Source: Arcobacter sp. FWKO B
GTDB lineage: Bacteria > Campylobacterota > Campylobacteria > Campylobacterales > Arcobacteraceae
Assembly: GCF_014844135.1 (NCBI RefSeq)
Contig: NZ_CP041403.1
Location: 1,426,001-1,490,000 of the forward strand
Direction of reading: 5' to 3'
Length of the DNA stretch: 64,000 bases
A program made the position numbers and the translations under genes. This document shows positions 55,740 through 63,718 of the stretch, in pieces; position 1 is the first letter of the stretch; each line of letters begins with the position of its first letter. The notes beneath the pieces are model-generated. The model saw only the letters and a list, made by a program, of their open reading frames with translations, did not search any database and had not been told where the DNA came from.

Positions 55740-57044
55740 TTGAAAGTACATTTTATTGGAATTGGTGGAATAGGGCTTAGTGCCATAGCAAGATTTTTAA
55801 ATTTTAGTGGTCATAGCGTAAGTGGTAGTGATATGAAAGAGTCACTTATAACAAAAAAGTTAGTAAATGAAGGGATTAAAGTAACCGTTCCACATAATAG
55901 TGATACAATAGATAATCAAGATATTGTAATATATAGTGCAGCAGTAAAGCAAAATAATTGTGAACTACAAGCTGCAAGAGAAAAAGAGTTAAAAATTTTA
56001 TCTAGAAAAGAGGCATTACCTTTAATTCTTAGCCATAGTAAAAACTATTGTGTCGCAGGTGCTCATGGAAAAAGTACAACTACAGCCATACTTACAGCTA
56101 TATTACAAAGTAGTGCATTAATAGGTGCAGAATCAAAAGAGTTTGATTCAAATTTTAGATTTGTAAGTGAAGATTTGGTAAGTTTTGAAGCTGATGAAAG
56201 TGATGGGAGTTTTTTAAATTCAAATCCTTATTGTGCAATTGTAACCAATGCTGAGCCTGAACATATGGAATTTTATAAGTATGATTTGGAAAAGTTTTAT
56301 GGTGCATATGAGAGTTTTTTAAAATTAGCAAAAATAAGGGTTATTAATGCTGAGGATGAATTTTTAAGTGGTTTAGATCTTGATGCAATAAGACTATATC
56401 CATCAAAAGATATTAAAAACTTATCATTTATGCTAAGAAAAGATGAACCATATACAAAATTTGAGCTAAAAGACTTAGGTGAATTTGAAGTTTATGGATT
56501 TGGATTTCATATTGCTCTTGATGCATCATTGGCAATATTGGCTGCACTTAATGAAGTTAGTTTGCCAACCATAAAACAAAATATCAAAAAATACAAAGGA
56601 ATCAAAAAAAGATTTGATGTATTACAAAAATGTGACCATTTTATACTAATAGATGACTATGCTCATCACCCAACGGAAGTAGAAGCAACTATAAAGTCTG
56701 TCACTATGTATCAAGAATTAAGTGGTATAAAAGAGTCTATTGCTATATGGCAACCACATAAATATAGCAGAACTATAAGTAATTTGGAACACTTTAGAAG
56801 ATGTTTTAGTGGCATAGATAAACTTATCATTTTACCAGTGTATAGTGCTGGTGAGGAAAAACAAGAGATAGATTTTAAATCAGAGTTTAGTTTTTATAAT
56901 CCTATATTTGCAACACATATAAAAACAGATAACTGTAAAGTAGAAGTATATAATAATGATGTTATTATCGAAACACTTACACATGGTATTATCACAGGCT
57001 TTGGAGCTGGTGATATAACATATCAGCTAAGACAACAACATTAA
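55740..57044 (+). CDS. murC: UDP-N-acetylmuramate--L-alanine ligase
   Basis: First Mur ligase, adding L-Ala to UDP-MurNAc. It starts at TTG, with GAGG upstream. 434 residues. VHFIGIGGIGLSAIARFL and GHSVSGSDMKES are the N-terminal Rossmann domain, VAGAHGKSTTTAIL is the ATP P-loop near residue 107, EADESDGSFL and VTNAEPEHMEFY are the central metal sites, and IDDYAHHPTEVEATI is the C-terminal hallmark near 305. Confidence 0.97.
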   Translation: MKVHFIGIGGIGLSAIARFLNFSGHSVSGSDMKESLITKKLVNEGIKVTVPHNSDTIDNQDIVIYSAAVKQNNCELQAAREKELKILSRKEALPLILSHSKNYCVAGAHGKSTTTAILTAILQSSALIGAESKEFDSNFRFVSEDLVSFEADESDGSFLNSNPYCAIVTNAEPEHMEFYKYDLEKFYGAYESFLKLAKIRVINAEDEFLSGLDLDAIRLYPSKDIKNLSFMLRKDEPYTKFELKDLGEFEVYGFGFHIALDASLAILAALNEVSLPTIKQNIKKYKGIKKRFDVLQKCDHFILIDDYAHHPTEVEATIKSVTMYQELSGIKESIAIWQPHKYSRTISNLEHFRRCFSGIDKLIILPVYSAGEEKQEIDFKSEFSFYNPIFATHIKTDNCKVEVYNNDVIIETLTHGIITGFGAGDITYQLRQQH

Positions 57045-57094
57045 TTAATAGTTAGTAACTAATAATTGTTGTGTGCCCTTGGCACCTCTTTTTT
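57044..57094 (+). terminator. Heptamer units and short terminator after murC
   Basis: After the murC stop, ATTAATA, GTTAGTA, ACTAATA and ATTGTTG run without gap (57044-57071, period 7 bp). Next is a hairpin GTGCC-CTT-GGCAC (57073-57085) followed by CCTCTTTTTT. The 5-bp stem is short; it is likely the terminator for murC. The minus-strand AMMECR1 gene ends inside the T-run. Confidence 0.65.
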
Positions 57095-57635
57095 AGCTAA
57101 TTTTCTCCACATTGTACTTGAAGATTTGAGGTTTAATATCTAAGCAATTGCCACTAAGACCTGCTTTTTGGCATAAGGCTTGAAAAAAAGCTTCAAATGT
57201 TGGTAAACTCTCCCATACTTGAGGCAAAAATGTTGCTTGATAACCACCATCTTTTATAATAATTCCATCTACACCTTTTTGTACTTTTGATTTTAAATCA
57301 TAAGTATCACTATATTTTATTTCAACAGGCTCTGTCAAAAGAGATACCTCTACATCAACTATTTTAAATTCATCATATGATAATGGCTCAAATCTAGGGT
57401 CTTCAAATGCTGCTGAGCGAGCATTATGTACAAGATCATTTAAAAGTGTACGATGAGCAATAAGTGAGCCTATACAACCCCTTAAATGTCCATTTAGAGT
57501 AAGTGTAACAAATGTTGCACAAGGTTTATCTAAAATAGGGTATTGCTCTATTAAACTTTTACTATCTATTATAATACTCTTGTCAAACTCACTTTCAATA
57601 GCTTTTTTTGCTATATCTAAAAGAAAATTTTTCAT
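57093..57635 (-). CDS. AMMECR1-family protein (AmmeMemoRadiSam system protein A)
   Basis: A 180-residue AMMECR1 domain protein. CATFVTLTLNGHLRGCIGSL holds the LRGCIG signature near residue 52, DPRFEPLSYDEF follows, and TFLPQVWESLPTFEAFFQAL is the C-terminal hallmark. The partners Memo and a radical SAM enzyme are not visible nearby. The function is not established. It abuts hemH without a gap. Confidence 0.92.
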   Translation of the reverse strand: MKNFLLDIAKKAIESEFDKSIIIDSKSLIEQYPILDKPCATFVTLTLNGHLRGCIGSLIAHRTLLNDLVHNARSAAFEDPRFEPLSYDEFKIVDVEVSLLTEPVEIKYSDTYDLKSKVQKGVDGIIIKDGGYQATFLPQVWESLPTFEAFFQALCQKAGLSGNCLDIKPQIFKYNVEKIS

Positions 57636-58580
57636 TTACTTATACCCCCTTACAAGTTCCTCCAATGCTTCACAAAATCTTTGTGAATCATTTTCACATT
57701 TGCAAACTTTATAGTCAATTATCCCAATTTCGTGGGCTTTTTCTTTGTATTCTATTGCAAGTTCAAAAACTGTTTCACTATTATCTACCGTAAAACTAAT
57801 AGGATAAATCAGGACTTTTTCCCCTTTATACTCTTTTAGTTTATCCTCTAATGATGGAGTAAGCCATTTCATAGGTCCAATTTTTGACTGATATGCTAAA
57901 GATATTGACTTAAATGGGATTTTGCAATAATCTAAAACTTCAGATAAGATTTGTACATGTTCTTGTATCTCTTTTTGATATGGGTCTCCATTATCAACTA
58001 TTTTTTGTGGTAGACCATGGGCTGAAAATATTAGATGGTATTCAGAACTTTTTTGTTCAAGTAAAGTATCTCGTATACTATAAACGATACTTAAATTTAC
58101 AAATTCATTTTTGTAAAATCTATCAATTACCGTGATATTAAAATCCTTACCCTCACAAGCAGCCATAAAATCCTCAACACTTGATTTTGTTGTAGTTGTT
58201 GAATATTGTGGATACATAGGAAGTAATACAATATCTTTAATCCCTTTTGCTTCAATCTCTTTTACAGCTTGAGATGCAAATGGTGGAGTATATCTCATAG
58301 CCCATGTAACATAATAATTACCCATAGAGTATGAAAGTTTTTCAACTATTTTTTCTGTAAGTTTATTGATAGGTGAACTTCCACCAATAGCTAAATAATT
58401 TTCCCAAGCAGAGTTTTTTCTGCTCATTACAATAAGGGATGCTATTATTGATCTTAAAAAGTCATTTTTTATTGTTAATATGTTTGGGTCATTAAACATA
58501 TTTCTTAAAAACATCTCAAATTCCTCTTTATTTCTTGGACCACCCATATTTAAAAGTACTAAAGCTCTATCCATTTTCAC
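57636..58580 (-). CDS. hemH: Ferrochelatase
   Basis: Inserts iron into protoporphyrin IX, the last step of heme synthesis. 314 residues. VLLNMGGPRNKEEFEMFLRN is the N-terminal hallmark, LIFSAHGLPQKIVDNGDPY contains the catalytic histidine near residue 181, and LAYQSKIGPMKWLTPS is the downstream signature. ATG at 58580 overlaps the ABC gene by 14 bp; the second Met two codons in is a possible alternative. It serves the many c-type cytochromes here. Confidence 0.96.
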   Translation of the reverse strand: MKMDRALVLLNMGGPRNKEEFEMFLRNMFNDPNILTIKNDFLRSIIASLIVMSRKNSAWENYLAIGGSSPINKLTEKIVEKLSYSMGNYYVTWAMRYTPPFASQAVKEIEAKGIKDIVLLPMYPQYSTTTTKSSVEDFMAACEGKDFNITVIDRFYKNEFVNLSIVYSIRDTLLEQKSSEYHLIFSAHGLPQKIVDNGDPYQKEIQEHVQILSEVLDYCKIPFKSISLAYQSKIGPMKWLTPSLEDKLKEYKGEKVLIYPISFTVDNSETVFELAIEYKEKAHEIGIIDYKVCKCENDSQRFCEALEELVRGYK

Positions 58581-59163
58581 TTCCTATCTCTATTATTTTG
58601 TCACTGCACCATTTTGCAAGATCATTATCATGTGTTATTAAAAGTATAGCAAATTTATCCAAAAATGAGATTAATAACTTCATAACTTCCAAAGTAGTAA
58701 TATTATCTAGTGCACTAGTTGGCTCATCTGCAAGAAGCAGTTCTGGCTCAAAAAGAAGTGCTCTTAATATAGAACATCTTTGCAGTTGTCCACCTGAGAG
58801 TTGATGCGGTTTTTTGTAAAGCAAAGAGTCATCAACCATAAGTTTGTCTAAGTAAAAATCTAATTTTGTATCAATTGCTTCTTGTGAAACAACATCTTTT
58901 ATTTGGCTTATTATACTATATGTTGGATGGAAGCTTGTATAGGGATCTTGGTAAATAGTGGCTGTTTTTTTCTTTTTTATAGATCCACTAAGTGGCTTTA
59001 GATTATTTGTAACCAATTCAAAAAGTGTGCTTTTACCACTTCCACTTGCTCCTACTATTGATACTACATCTCCTTTGTTTAAACTAAGAGAGAAATCTTT
59101 GTATATAAGGTTAGATTTATTGTATCCAAATGTAAGATTTTGTATATCAAGAACTGGTATCAT
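58567..59163 (-). CDS. Orphan ABC ATPase (oligopeptide/nickel NikE-like)
   Basis: A 198-residue ATPase. Walker A is VGASGSGKSTLFELV near residue 37, ABC signature HQLSGGQLQR near 118, Walker B LLLADEPTSALD near 140 and the H-loop in LLITHDN near 172. YQDPYTSFHP is the oligopeptide-type Q-loop. It is shorter than the usual ~260 residues because the C-terminal extension is missing. No permease or binding-protein gene is nearby. It overlaps the 4-OT gene by 1 bp and hemH by 14 bp. Confidence 0.9.
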   Translation of the reverse strand: MIPVLDIQNLTFGYNKSNLIYKDFSLSLNKGDVVSIVGASGSGKSTLFELVTNNLKPLSGSIKKKKTATIYQDPYTSFHPTYSIISQIKDVVSQEAIDTKLDFYLDKLMVDDSLLYKKPHQLSGGQLQRCSILRALLFEPELLLADEPTSALDNITTLEVMKLLISFLDKFAILLITHDNDLAKWCSDKIIEIGSENG

Positions 59164-59378
59164 TAACTACTTTTTTGTTCAGCCATTTTTTTATCAACAT
59201 CACTTAATATATCTTCACCTTTTGCCCAATTTTCCCTACTAATTTCATCAAAAACTATATAACAACTTGGTTTTGGCTTACCACAAACTCTTAACATTGT
59301 TTCACTAATATCATTTGCTATTTCTCTTTTTTGTTCTATTGTAAGACTACCTGCTACTTTAACATTTATGTATGGCAT
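59163..59378 (-). CDS. 4-oxalocrotonate tautomerase-family protein
   Basis: A 71-residue protein of the small tautomerase superfamily. The catalytic N-terminal proline is Pro-2 in MPYINVKVAGSLTIEQKREI, and the strand KPKSCYIVFDEISRENW (with the C-terminal active-site region) fits family proteins. It probably forms a hexamer. The substrate is unknown. It is coupled to the ABC ATPase by a 1-bp overlap. Confidence 0.88.
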   Translation of the reverse strand: MPYINVKVAGSLTIEQKREIANDISETMLRVCGKPKPSCYIVFDEISRENWAKGEDILSDVDKKMAEQKSS

Positions 59379-59509
59379 ATCATTTCCTTAGTAAAAAATC
59401 TATCAAATTGTAACATATTTATTTAAAAACTAAAGCTTATTAAAAAACACAACTTTTTTTAAACTTAGATTTGATAAAATTGCTGTTGAAGTAATTCCAA
59501 GGAGAAAAA

Positions 59510-59800
59510 ATGAAAAAAGTACTTTTAAGTGTTGTTGCTGCGTCAGTAGTTGCTATTAGTGCAAGTGCAACAGATCTTTACAAACCATGTGTTGCATGTC
59601 ATGGTGCAAACGCTGAAAAACCAGCTTTAGGAAAATCTGAAGTAATTAAAGGTTGGGATGTACAAAAACTTGTTGACTCAATGAAAGGTTACAAAGATGG
59701 AAGCTACGGCGGAGCTATGAAAGGTGTTATGAAAGGTCAAGTTGTTAAACTTAGCGATGATCAAATTTTAGAGCTTGCTAATTACATCAACAAACTGTAA
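59510..59800 (+). CDS. Class I cytochrome c (c553-like)
   Basis: A 96-residue periplasmic cytochrome with a signal peptide of about 20 residues. The heme motif is CVACH in YKPCVACHGANAEKP near residue 27. The sixth ligand Met is likely in GGAMKGVMKGQV, and LSDDQILELANYINKL is the C-terminal helix. It resembles c553 of Campylobacterota, an electron carrier to the terminal oxidase. The ribosome site AAGGAG is clear. The gene ends at a convergent terminator. Confidence 0.94.
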   Translation: MKKVLLSVVAASVVAISASATDLYKPCVACHGANAEKPALGKSEVIKGWDVQKLVDSMKGYKDGSYGGAMKGVMKGQVVKLSDDQILELANYINKL

Positions 59801-59810
59801 TTTCTTTAAT

Positions 59811-60911
59811 TCACTCACCTCTTAGGTGAGTGAGTTTTTCTATAAAATCTTTTAAAAATTTCTTTTCTATCCCTAAATTTGGTATTATTCTTAGTATTGG
59901 TTTTTGTACAGTTGGTTGTCTGATTGCTCCAATTAAAAATCCATTTTGCTTTAATCTATTTTGAGCTTTTAAAACCTCTTTATTTGAGTTTAGTTTGATT
60001 GTAAATATAAGTGATTGGTTTTTTAGAAACAATGCTTTATTAAATAGTTTTATATTTTTATCTATTTTTTTTCTTAGTTTTAAACTATTTTTTTGGATAT
60101 ATTCCAAAGAGTAATACGCAAGTGCAGTATCAAACAATGATGGTGCTGTACTATAAATAATAGGTTTAGCACGATTAACCAAAAATTCAATTATTTCACT
60201 GGAAGCTAAAATATATGCCCCATAGCTTCCATAAGCTTTGCCAAGTGTGCCCATTTTGATATGGTTTGGTTTAGGAGTAATTTGGTAGTATTCAAATATA
60301 CCAAGTAAGTTCTTACCCAAAACTCCACTACTATGAGCCTCATCAACTATCAAAATTGCATTATACTCATCAGCCATATCAAATATCTCTTTGTTTGGTA
60401 GATTGCCACTCATTGAGTAAACACCTTCAATTGCTATAATAACTCTGTTATATCCAGAGTTATTTAAAAGTAGTTCTTTTAGATGTTGTGTATCATTGTG
60501 TCTAAAAAACTCCACTTTTGCACTAGATAATTTTGAAGCTAGTATCCCACTTGCATGATACTCTTCATCTATCAAAAACAGATCTTTTTTCCTTGCAAGT
60601 GCTTCAAAAAGTGAAATATTTGCCAAAAATCCACTTCCTACTACAATAGAATCCTCAAATCCATGAAGTTCTTTTAATTTATCTTCAAAAAGTTTGTGTA
60701 TTTTACTATAGCCATTGACTAGCATTGATGCTCTTGGGCTTTGGTATAGTTCTTTTTTTGTGATTTGGTATGCTTTTTTTAGAAGTTTTTTGTTTTTTGA
60801 AAGTCCTAGATAGTCATTGGATGCCAAATCTACTAAGCTATCATCAAATACTACTCTATCTCTAAGTCTTCCTGATTTTTTGATAGCTCTAAGTTCATCA
60901 TCGTAAAACAT
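59811..60911 (-). CDS. bioF: 8-amino-7-oxononanoate synthase-like acyltransferase
   Basis: PLP-dependent alpha-oxoamine synthase, 366 residues. VDLASNDYLGLSKNKKLL, SPRASMLVNGYSKIH and VVGSGFLANISLF are the substrate-binding region; ILIVDEAHSSGVLG holds the PLP-contacting Asp and His; and KMGTLGKAYGSYGAYIL contains the catalytic Lys near residue 226. BioF condenses pimeloyl thioester and alanine for biotin; 2-amino-3-ketobutyrate ligase is the main alternative. The neighbouring genes do not add biotin context. Confidence 0.85.
   Translation of the reverse strand: MFYDDELRAIKKSGRLRDRVVFDDSLVDLASNDYLGLSKNKKLLKKAYQITKKELYQSPRASMLVNGYSKIHKLFEDKLKELHGFEDSIVVGSGFLANISLFEALARKKDLFLIDEEYHASGILASKLSSAKVEFFRHNDTQHLKELLLNNSGYNRVIIAIEGVYSMSGNLPNKEIFDMADEYNAILIVDEAHSSGVLGKNLLGIFEYYQITPKPNHIKMGTLGKAYGSYGAYILASSEIIEFLVNRAKPIIYSTAPSLFDTALAYYSLEYIQKNSLKLRKKIDKNIKLFNKALFLKNQSLIFTIKLNSNKEVLKAQNRLKQNGFLIGAIRQPTVQKPILRIIPNLGIEKKFLKDFIEKLTHLRGE
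59812..59837. terminator. Bidirectional terminator between cytochrome c and bioF-like gene
   Basis: CACTCACCT (59812-59820), 3-nt loop, AGGTGAGTG (59824-59832), then AGTTTTT. The stem is a perfect 9 bp. On the minus strand it overlaps the last codons of the bioF-like gene. Confidence 0.9.
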
Positions 60912-60918
60912 ATATTTC

Positions 60919-61248
60919 CTATAGTGTGATATTTTCTAATATATCAATTTTATTATCATATACTATCACCGCATCAATACAAAACTTGACATCAAGGTTT
61001 TTTACTTTTAGGTAATAGTATATACTTTTGATAAGCTTGTGAAGTTTCGCTGGAGTTATATTATATACTGCATCATAGCTTGTGCCACTTTTGACCTCTA
61101 CAAAATGATAAACGCCCCCTTTAGTAGCAATTATATCAATCTCACCCATTTTTTTAGCATAATAGTTTTGCTCTATGATAACAAAATCTTTTTGTTTGAG
61201 AAAGTTTACTGCTTTTTCTTCGGCAATGTTACCTTTTTGTCTGCTCAT
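60919..61248 (-). CDS. yraN: YraN/UPF0102-family endonuclease-like protein
   Basis: A 109-residue protein with a restriction endonuclease-like fold. AEEKAVNFLKQKDFVIIEQNY, GEIDIIATKGGVYHFVEVKSG (the D...ExK active site near residues 38-56) and DAVYNITPAKLHKLIKSIYYYL match the family. A nuclease or resolvase-like role is suspected for the family and not shown. It ends 7 bp before the bioF-like gene. Confidence 0.92.
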   Translation of the reverse strand: MSRQKGNIAEEKAVNFLKQKDFVIIEQNYYAKKMGEIDIIATKGGVYHFVEVKSGTSYDAVYNITPAKLHKLIKSIYYYLKVKNLDVKFCIDAVIVYDNKIDILENITL

Positions 61249-61268
61249 TTAAAAACTCCGATTTTTTA

Positions 61269-61342
61269 GGTGGTAGAGGGTAGGGAAGACAAGCCCAGTC
61301 AGAGACTGGGGTTCCGCAATACAACCTACCATCTACTCACTA
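61269..61342. repeat. Inverted heptamer arrays with central hairpin, 3' of the formate dehydrogenase gene
   Basis: GGTGGTA, GAGGGTA, GGGAAGA (61269-61289) face CAACCTA, CCATCTA, CTCACTA (61322-61342). Between them is a perfect hairpin CCCAGTC-AGA-GACTGGG (61294-61310). The right array overlaps the last codons of the dehydrogenase gene (stop TAG at 61333-61335). It is the same layout as downstream of dnaK and may terminate this transcript. Confidence 0.8.
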
Positions 61343-63408
61343 CAAACTTCTACCTTCAAAGACTTAAACCTAGCGGTCTTAGTAAACTCATCGGCTTCAT
61401 CACCAAATATATAATTTATATGACTTTTTGCGTGATGAAATGTTGAGTATAAAGTCCCTTTTTTGACACTTTTTACAAACTTAACGCTTAAAGGTGTAGT
61501 TTGCCCAAATTCTGTCTTTAAAACTACTTTTTCACCTAATCTTGAGCTATCTTCAATATTTGCTAATATAATATCCTCTGGATATTTGTCATTGAGTCTT
61601 GGAGACTCTTTTGTTTGAGCAGAGTTATTATAATGTACTAAGGTTCTACCAGTAGTTAGGTAAAAATGGGTATTTAAACTTGCATTATTATCGATAATTT
61701 CTTGAATTTGTCCTCTTAATACATAAGGGTTATATGTAAGATGTCCTAAACCATCACTTGTTCTAAAGTCTTCAAGATGAAGTATAGGCGTGTCATCTTT
61801 ATCTATTGGCCATTGCATCCCTTTGCTTCTATGTTTGCTTAGTTTCATATAGCTTGCACCTTTGTATCTACTTACATCAGTTCTTACACCATCCCAAACT
61901 TGCTCACTAGATTCATATAAAAAATCACCTTTTAGTTTGTTTTCTATATCTCTAAGGACTTCCCAATCATCTGGTAAATCACACTCAACTAATGGTTGAG
62001 AAAGGTGTAGTCTTCTCATTGCATTGACATAAACACCTGTTTTTTCATAAGCACTCTTTACACCAAAAACTATATCGCTTTTTTTTGCTATTTCATTCAT
62101 AAAAAGTTCTTGTGTGATGATTAACTCAAGATTTTCTAGGGCTTGGTTTATTTTGTTTTGATTTGGATGGATATGTGCTAAGTCCTCACCCATTATGTAC
62201 ATAGATTTGATTTTGCCATCAATCATTGCATCTATAAGTTCAGGGGTAGTAAGTCCAACCTCTTTTGCATCTTTATAATCAGGTTCATAATAAGGTAGAC
62301 AGCCTACATCACAGGTACCTTGGACATTGTTTTGACCACGAAGAGGCATAAGCCCAGCTCCAACTTGTCCAATATTTCCAGTAAGAAGTGCTAAGTTTGC
62401 TATAGCCATAACAGCTTTACTTCCATCAAGATGTTCACTAATCCCTAATCCCCAAAAAATCATAGATTTTTTTGTAGCATATTCTCTAGCAATCACAGGG
62501 ATAAGTTCAGCTAAATCTTCATACCCTTTTAATGACTCAAAAAACTTTGGATTTGCAAACTCATCATTTAAGATTGAGTTTTTATACTCTTCAAAACCAC
62601 TACATCTTGTATTTATAAATCTAGTATTATATAGATTTTCACTAAGTATTACATATGCCATCATATTAAGAACTAATAAATTTGCTTCATAAGGGATAAC
62701 AGCATTGTATTTTGCAAATTTACCAAGATGAATTTCTCTCACATCAATTACAGCAATATCAACTATCTTATCTCTTGATGCTTCTATCATTCTATTTGCT
62801 ACTATTGGATGGGCTTCAGTTGTGTTTGAGCCAATTACTAGTAAAAATTCGCTTTTAAAAATATCATCATATGGATTGGTTGCTGCACCTTCACCTATAG
62901 TAGTTTTAAGCCCTTTTAGACTTGGACTATGACAGACCCTTGCACAGTTGTCTATATGGGGCGATTCCATAGTAGTTCTTGTAAATTTTTGAAGCATCCA
63001 GCCACTTTCACAGCTTGTTCTTGCCCCACCTGTTGCACAAAAAGAGTGTCTACCATATTTGTTTTTGAGTTCATTTAGTTTCCATGCACTTAAAGATGTA
63101 GCAAATTCATAGTTTGCTTCATACCAAGTATCATCAAAGTCTTTTAATGTTTTAGAACGAGCTTTCAACTCTATAGGAAGTAAATCAAAATTCTTTTCTA
63201 TAAAAGATTTTTTGATTCTAGGAGTTCTTATTCTATTAGGAGAATCTACAAAGTCATATCCATATTTACCTTTAATACAAAGCTTACCACGGCTTACATA
63301 TCCATCACTTTGAGCATATATTTTTGTGATTTTATTATTAGCAACAACAGCAGTTATATCACACCCAACACCACAGTAAGTACAAACCGAATTTATATCA
63401 GTCGTCAT
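61333..63408 (-). CDS. Molybdopterin oxidoreductase, formate dehydrogenase-type (Cys form)
   Basis: A 691-residue DMSO-reductase-family enzyme. The N-terminal 4Fe-4S site is CTYCGVGCDITA with a fourth Cys in GKLCIKGKYG. The Mo ligand is Cys at about residue 159 in NCARVCHSPSLKG, an ordinary TGT codon, so it is not a selenoprotein. MGEDLAHIHPN, LLTGNIGQVGAGLMPLRGQN and a C-terminal molydopterin-binding domain with LTTGRTLVHYN complete it. No Tat signal is visible, so it appears cytoplasmic, unlike the periplasmic FdhA of this phylum. Nitrate reductase or related assignments remain possible. Confidence 0.88.
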   Translation of the reverse strand: MTTDINSVCTYCGVGCDITAVVANNKITKIYAQSDGYVSRGKLCIKGKYGYDFVDSPNRIRTPRIKKSFIEKNFDLLPIELKARSKTLKDFDDTWYEANYEFATSLSAWKLNELKNKYGRHSFCATGGARTSCESGWMLQKFTRTTMESPHIDNCARVCHSPSLKGLKTTIGEGAATNPYDDIFKSEFLLVIGSNTTEAHPIVANRMIEASRDKIVDIAVIDVREIHLGKFAKYNAVIPYEANLLVLNMMAYVILSENLYNTRFINTRCSGFEEYKNSILNDEFANPKFFESLKGYEDLAELIPVIAREYATKKSMIFWGLGISEHLDGSKAVMAIANLALLTGNIGQVGAGLMPLRGQNNVQGTCDVGCLPYYEPDYKDAKEVGLTTPELIDAMIDGKIKSMYIMGEDLAHIHPNQNKINQALENLELIITQELFMNEIAKKSDIVFGVKSAYEKTGVYVNAMRRLHLSQPLVECDLPDDWEVLRDIENKLKGDFLYESSEQVWDGVRTDVSRYKGASYMKLSKHRSKGMQWPIDKDDTPILHLEDFRTSDGLGHLTYNPYVLRGQIQEIIDNNASLNTHFYLTTGRTLVHYNNSAQTKESPRLNDKYPEDIILANIEDSSRLGEKVVLKTEFGQTTPLSVKFVKSVKKGTLYSTFHHAKSHINYIFGDEADEFTKTARFKSLKVEVCSE

Positions 63409-63443
63409 TAAAATCCTCCAAATAAGTTATCATTTTAGGGGTA

Positions 63444-63644
63444 TCAACCGCCACCTACAAATTGTAAAAGTTCTATTTTATCGCCATCTTTTGGGATAAA
63501 AGTTTGCCAATCTTGTTTTTTGACTATATCCATATTAACTGCAACTGCCATTACCTTATCGATAATTTGTAGTTGTGTCATTATTTCAAATATAGTTTTG
63601 CTATCATCAAATGATAGATTTTCACCGTTTATTACTAATTTCAT
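63444..63644 (-). CDS. thiS: ThiS-family sulfur carrier
   Basis: A 66-residue beta-grasp protein ending LLQFVGGG, the C-terminal Gly-Gly that becomes a thiocarboxylate. The start KLVINGENLSFDDSKTIFEI is typical of ThiS. Downstream at 35 bp is the molybdo-enzyme. ThiS delivers sulfur for the thiazole of thiamine; MoaD-like sulfur carriers of molybdopterin have the same ending but are usually about 80 residues. The thi neighbours (thiG, thiF) are not here. Confidence 0.85.
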   Translation of the reverse strand: MKLVINGENLSFDDSKTIFEIMTQLQIIDKVMAVAVNMDIVKKQDWQTFIPKDGDKIELLQFVGGG

Positions 63645-63718
63645 CTTGTACCCTTTAAGTTACAAAATTTTATCGTAAGATATCAAAGTTTTACTTGAAT
63701 TTTCTTGTAAAAAATGAA

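Noticed and set aside
62932-62934. Selenocysteine in the formate dehydrogenase
   Set aside because: The codon at the metal-ligand position reads TGT (Cys), not TGA.
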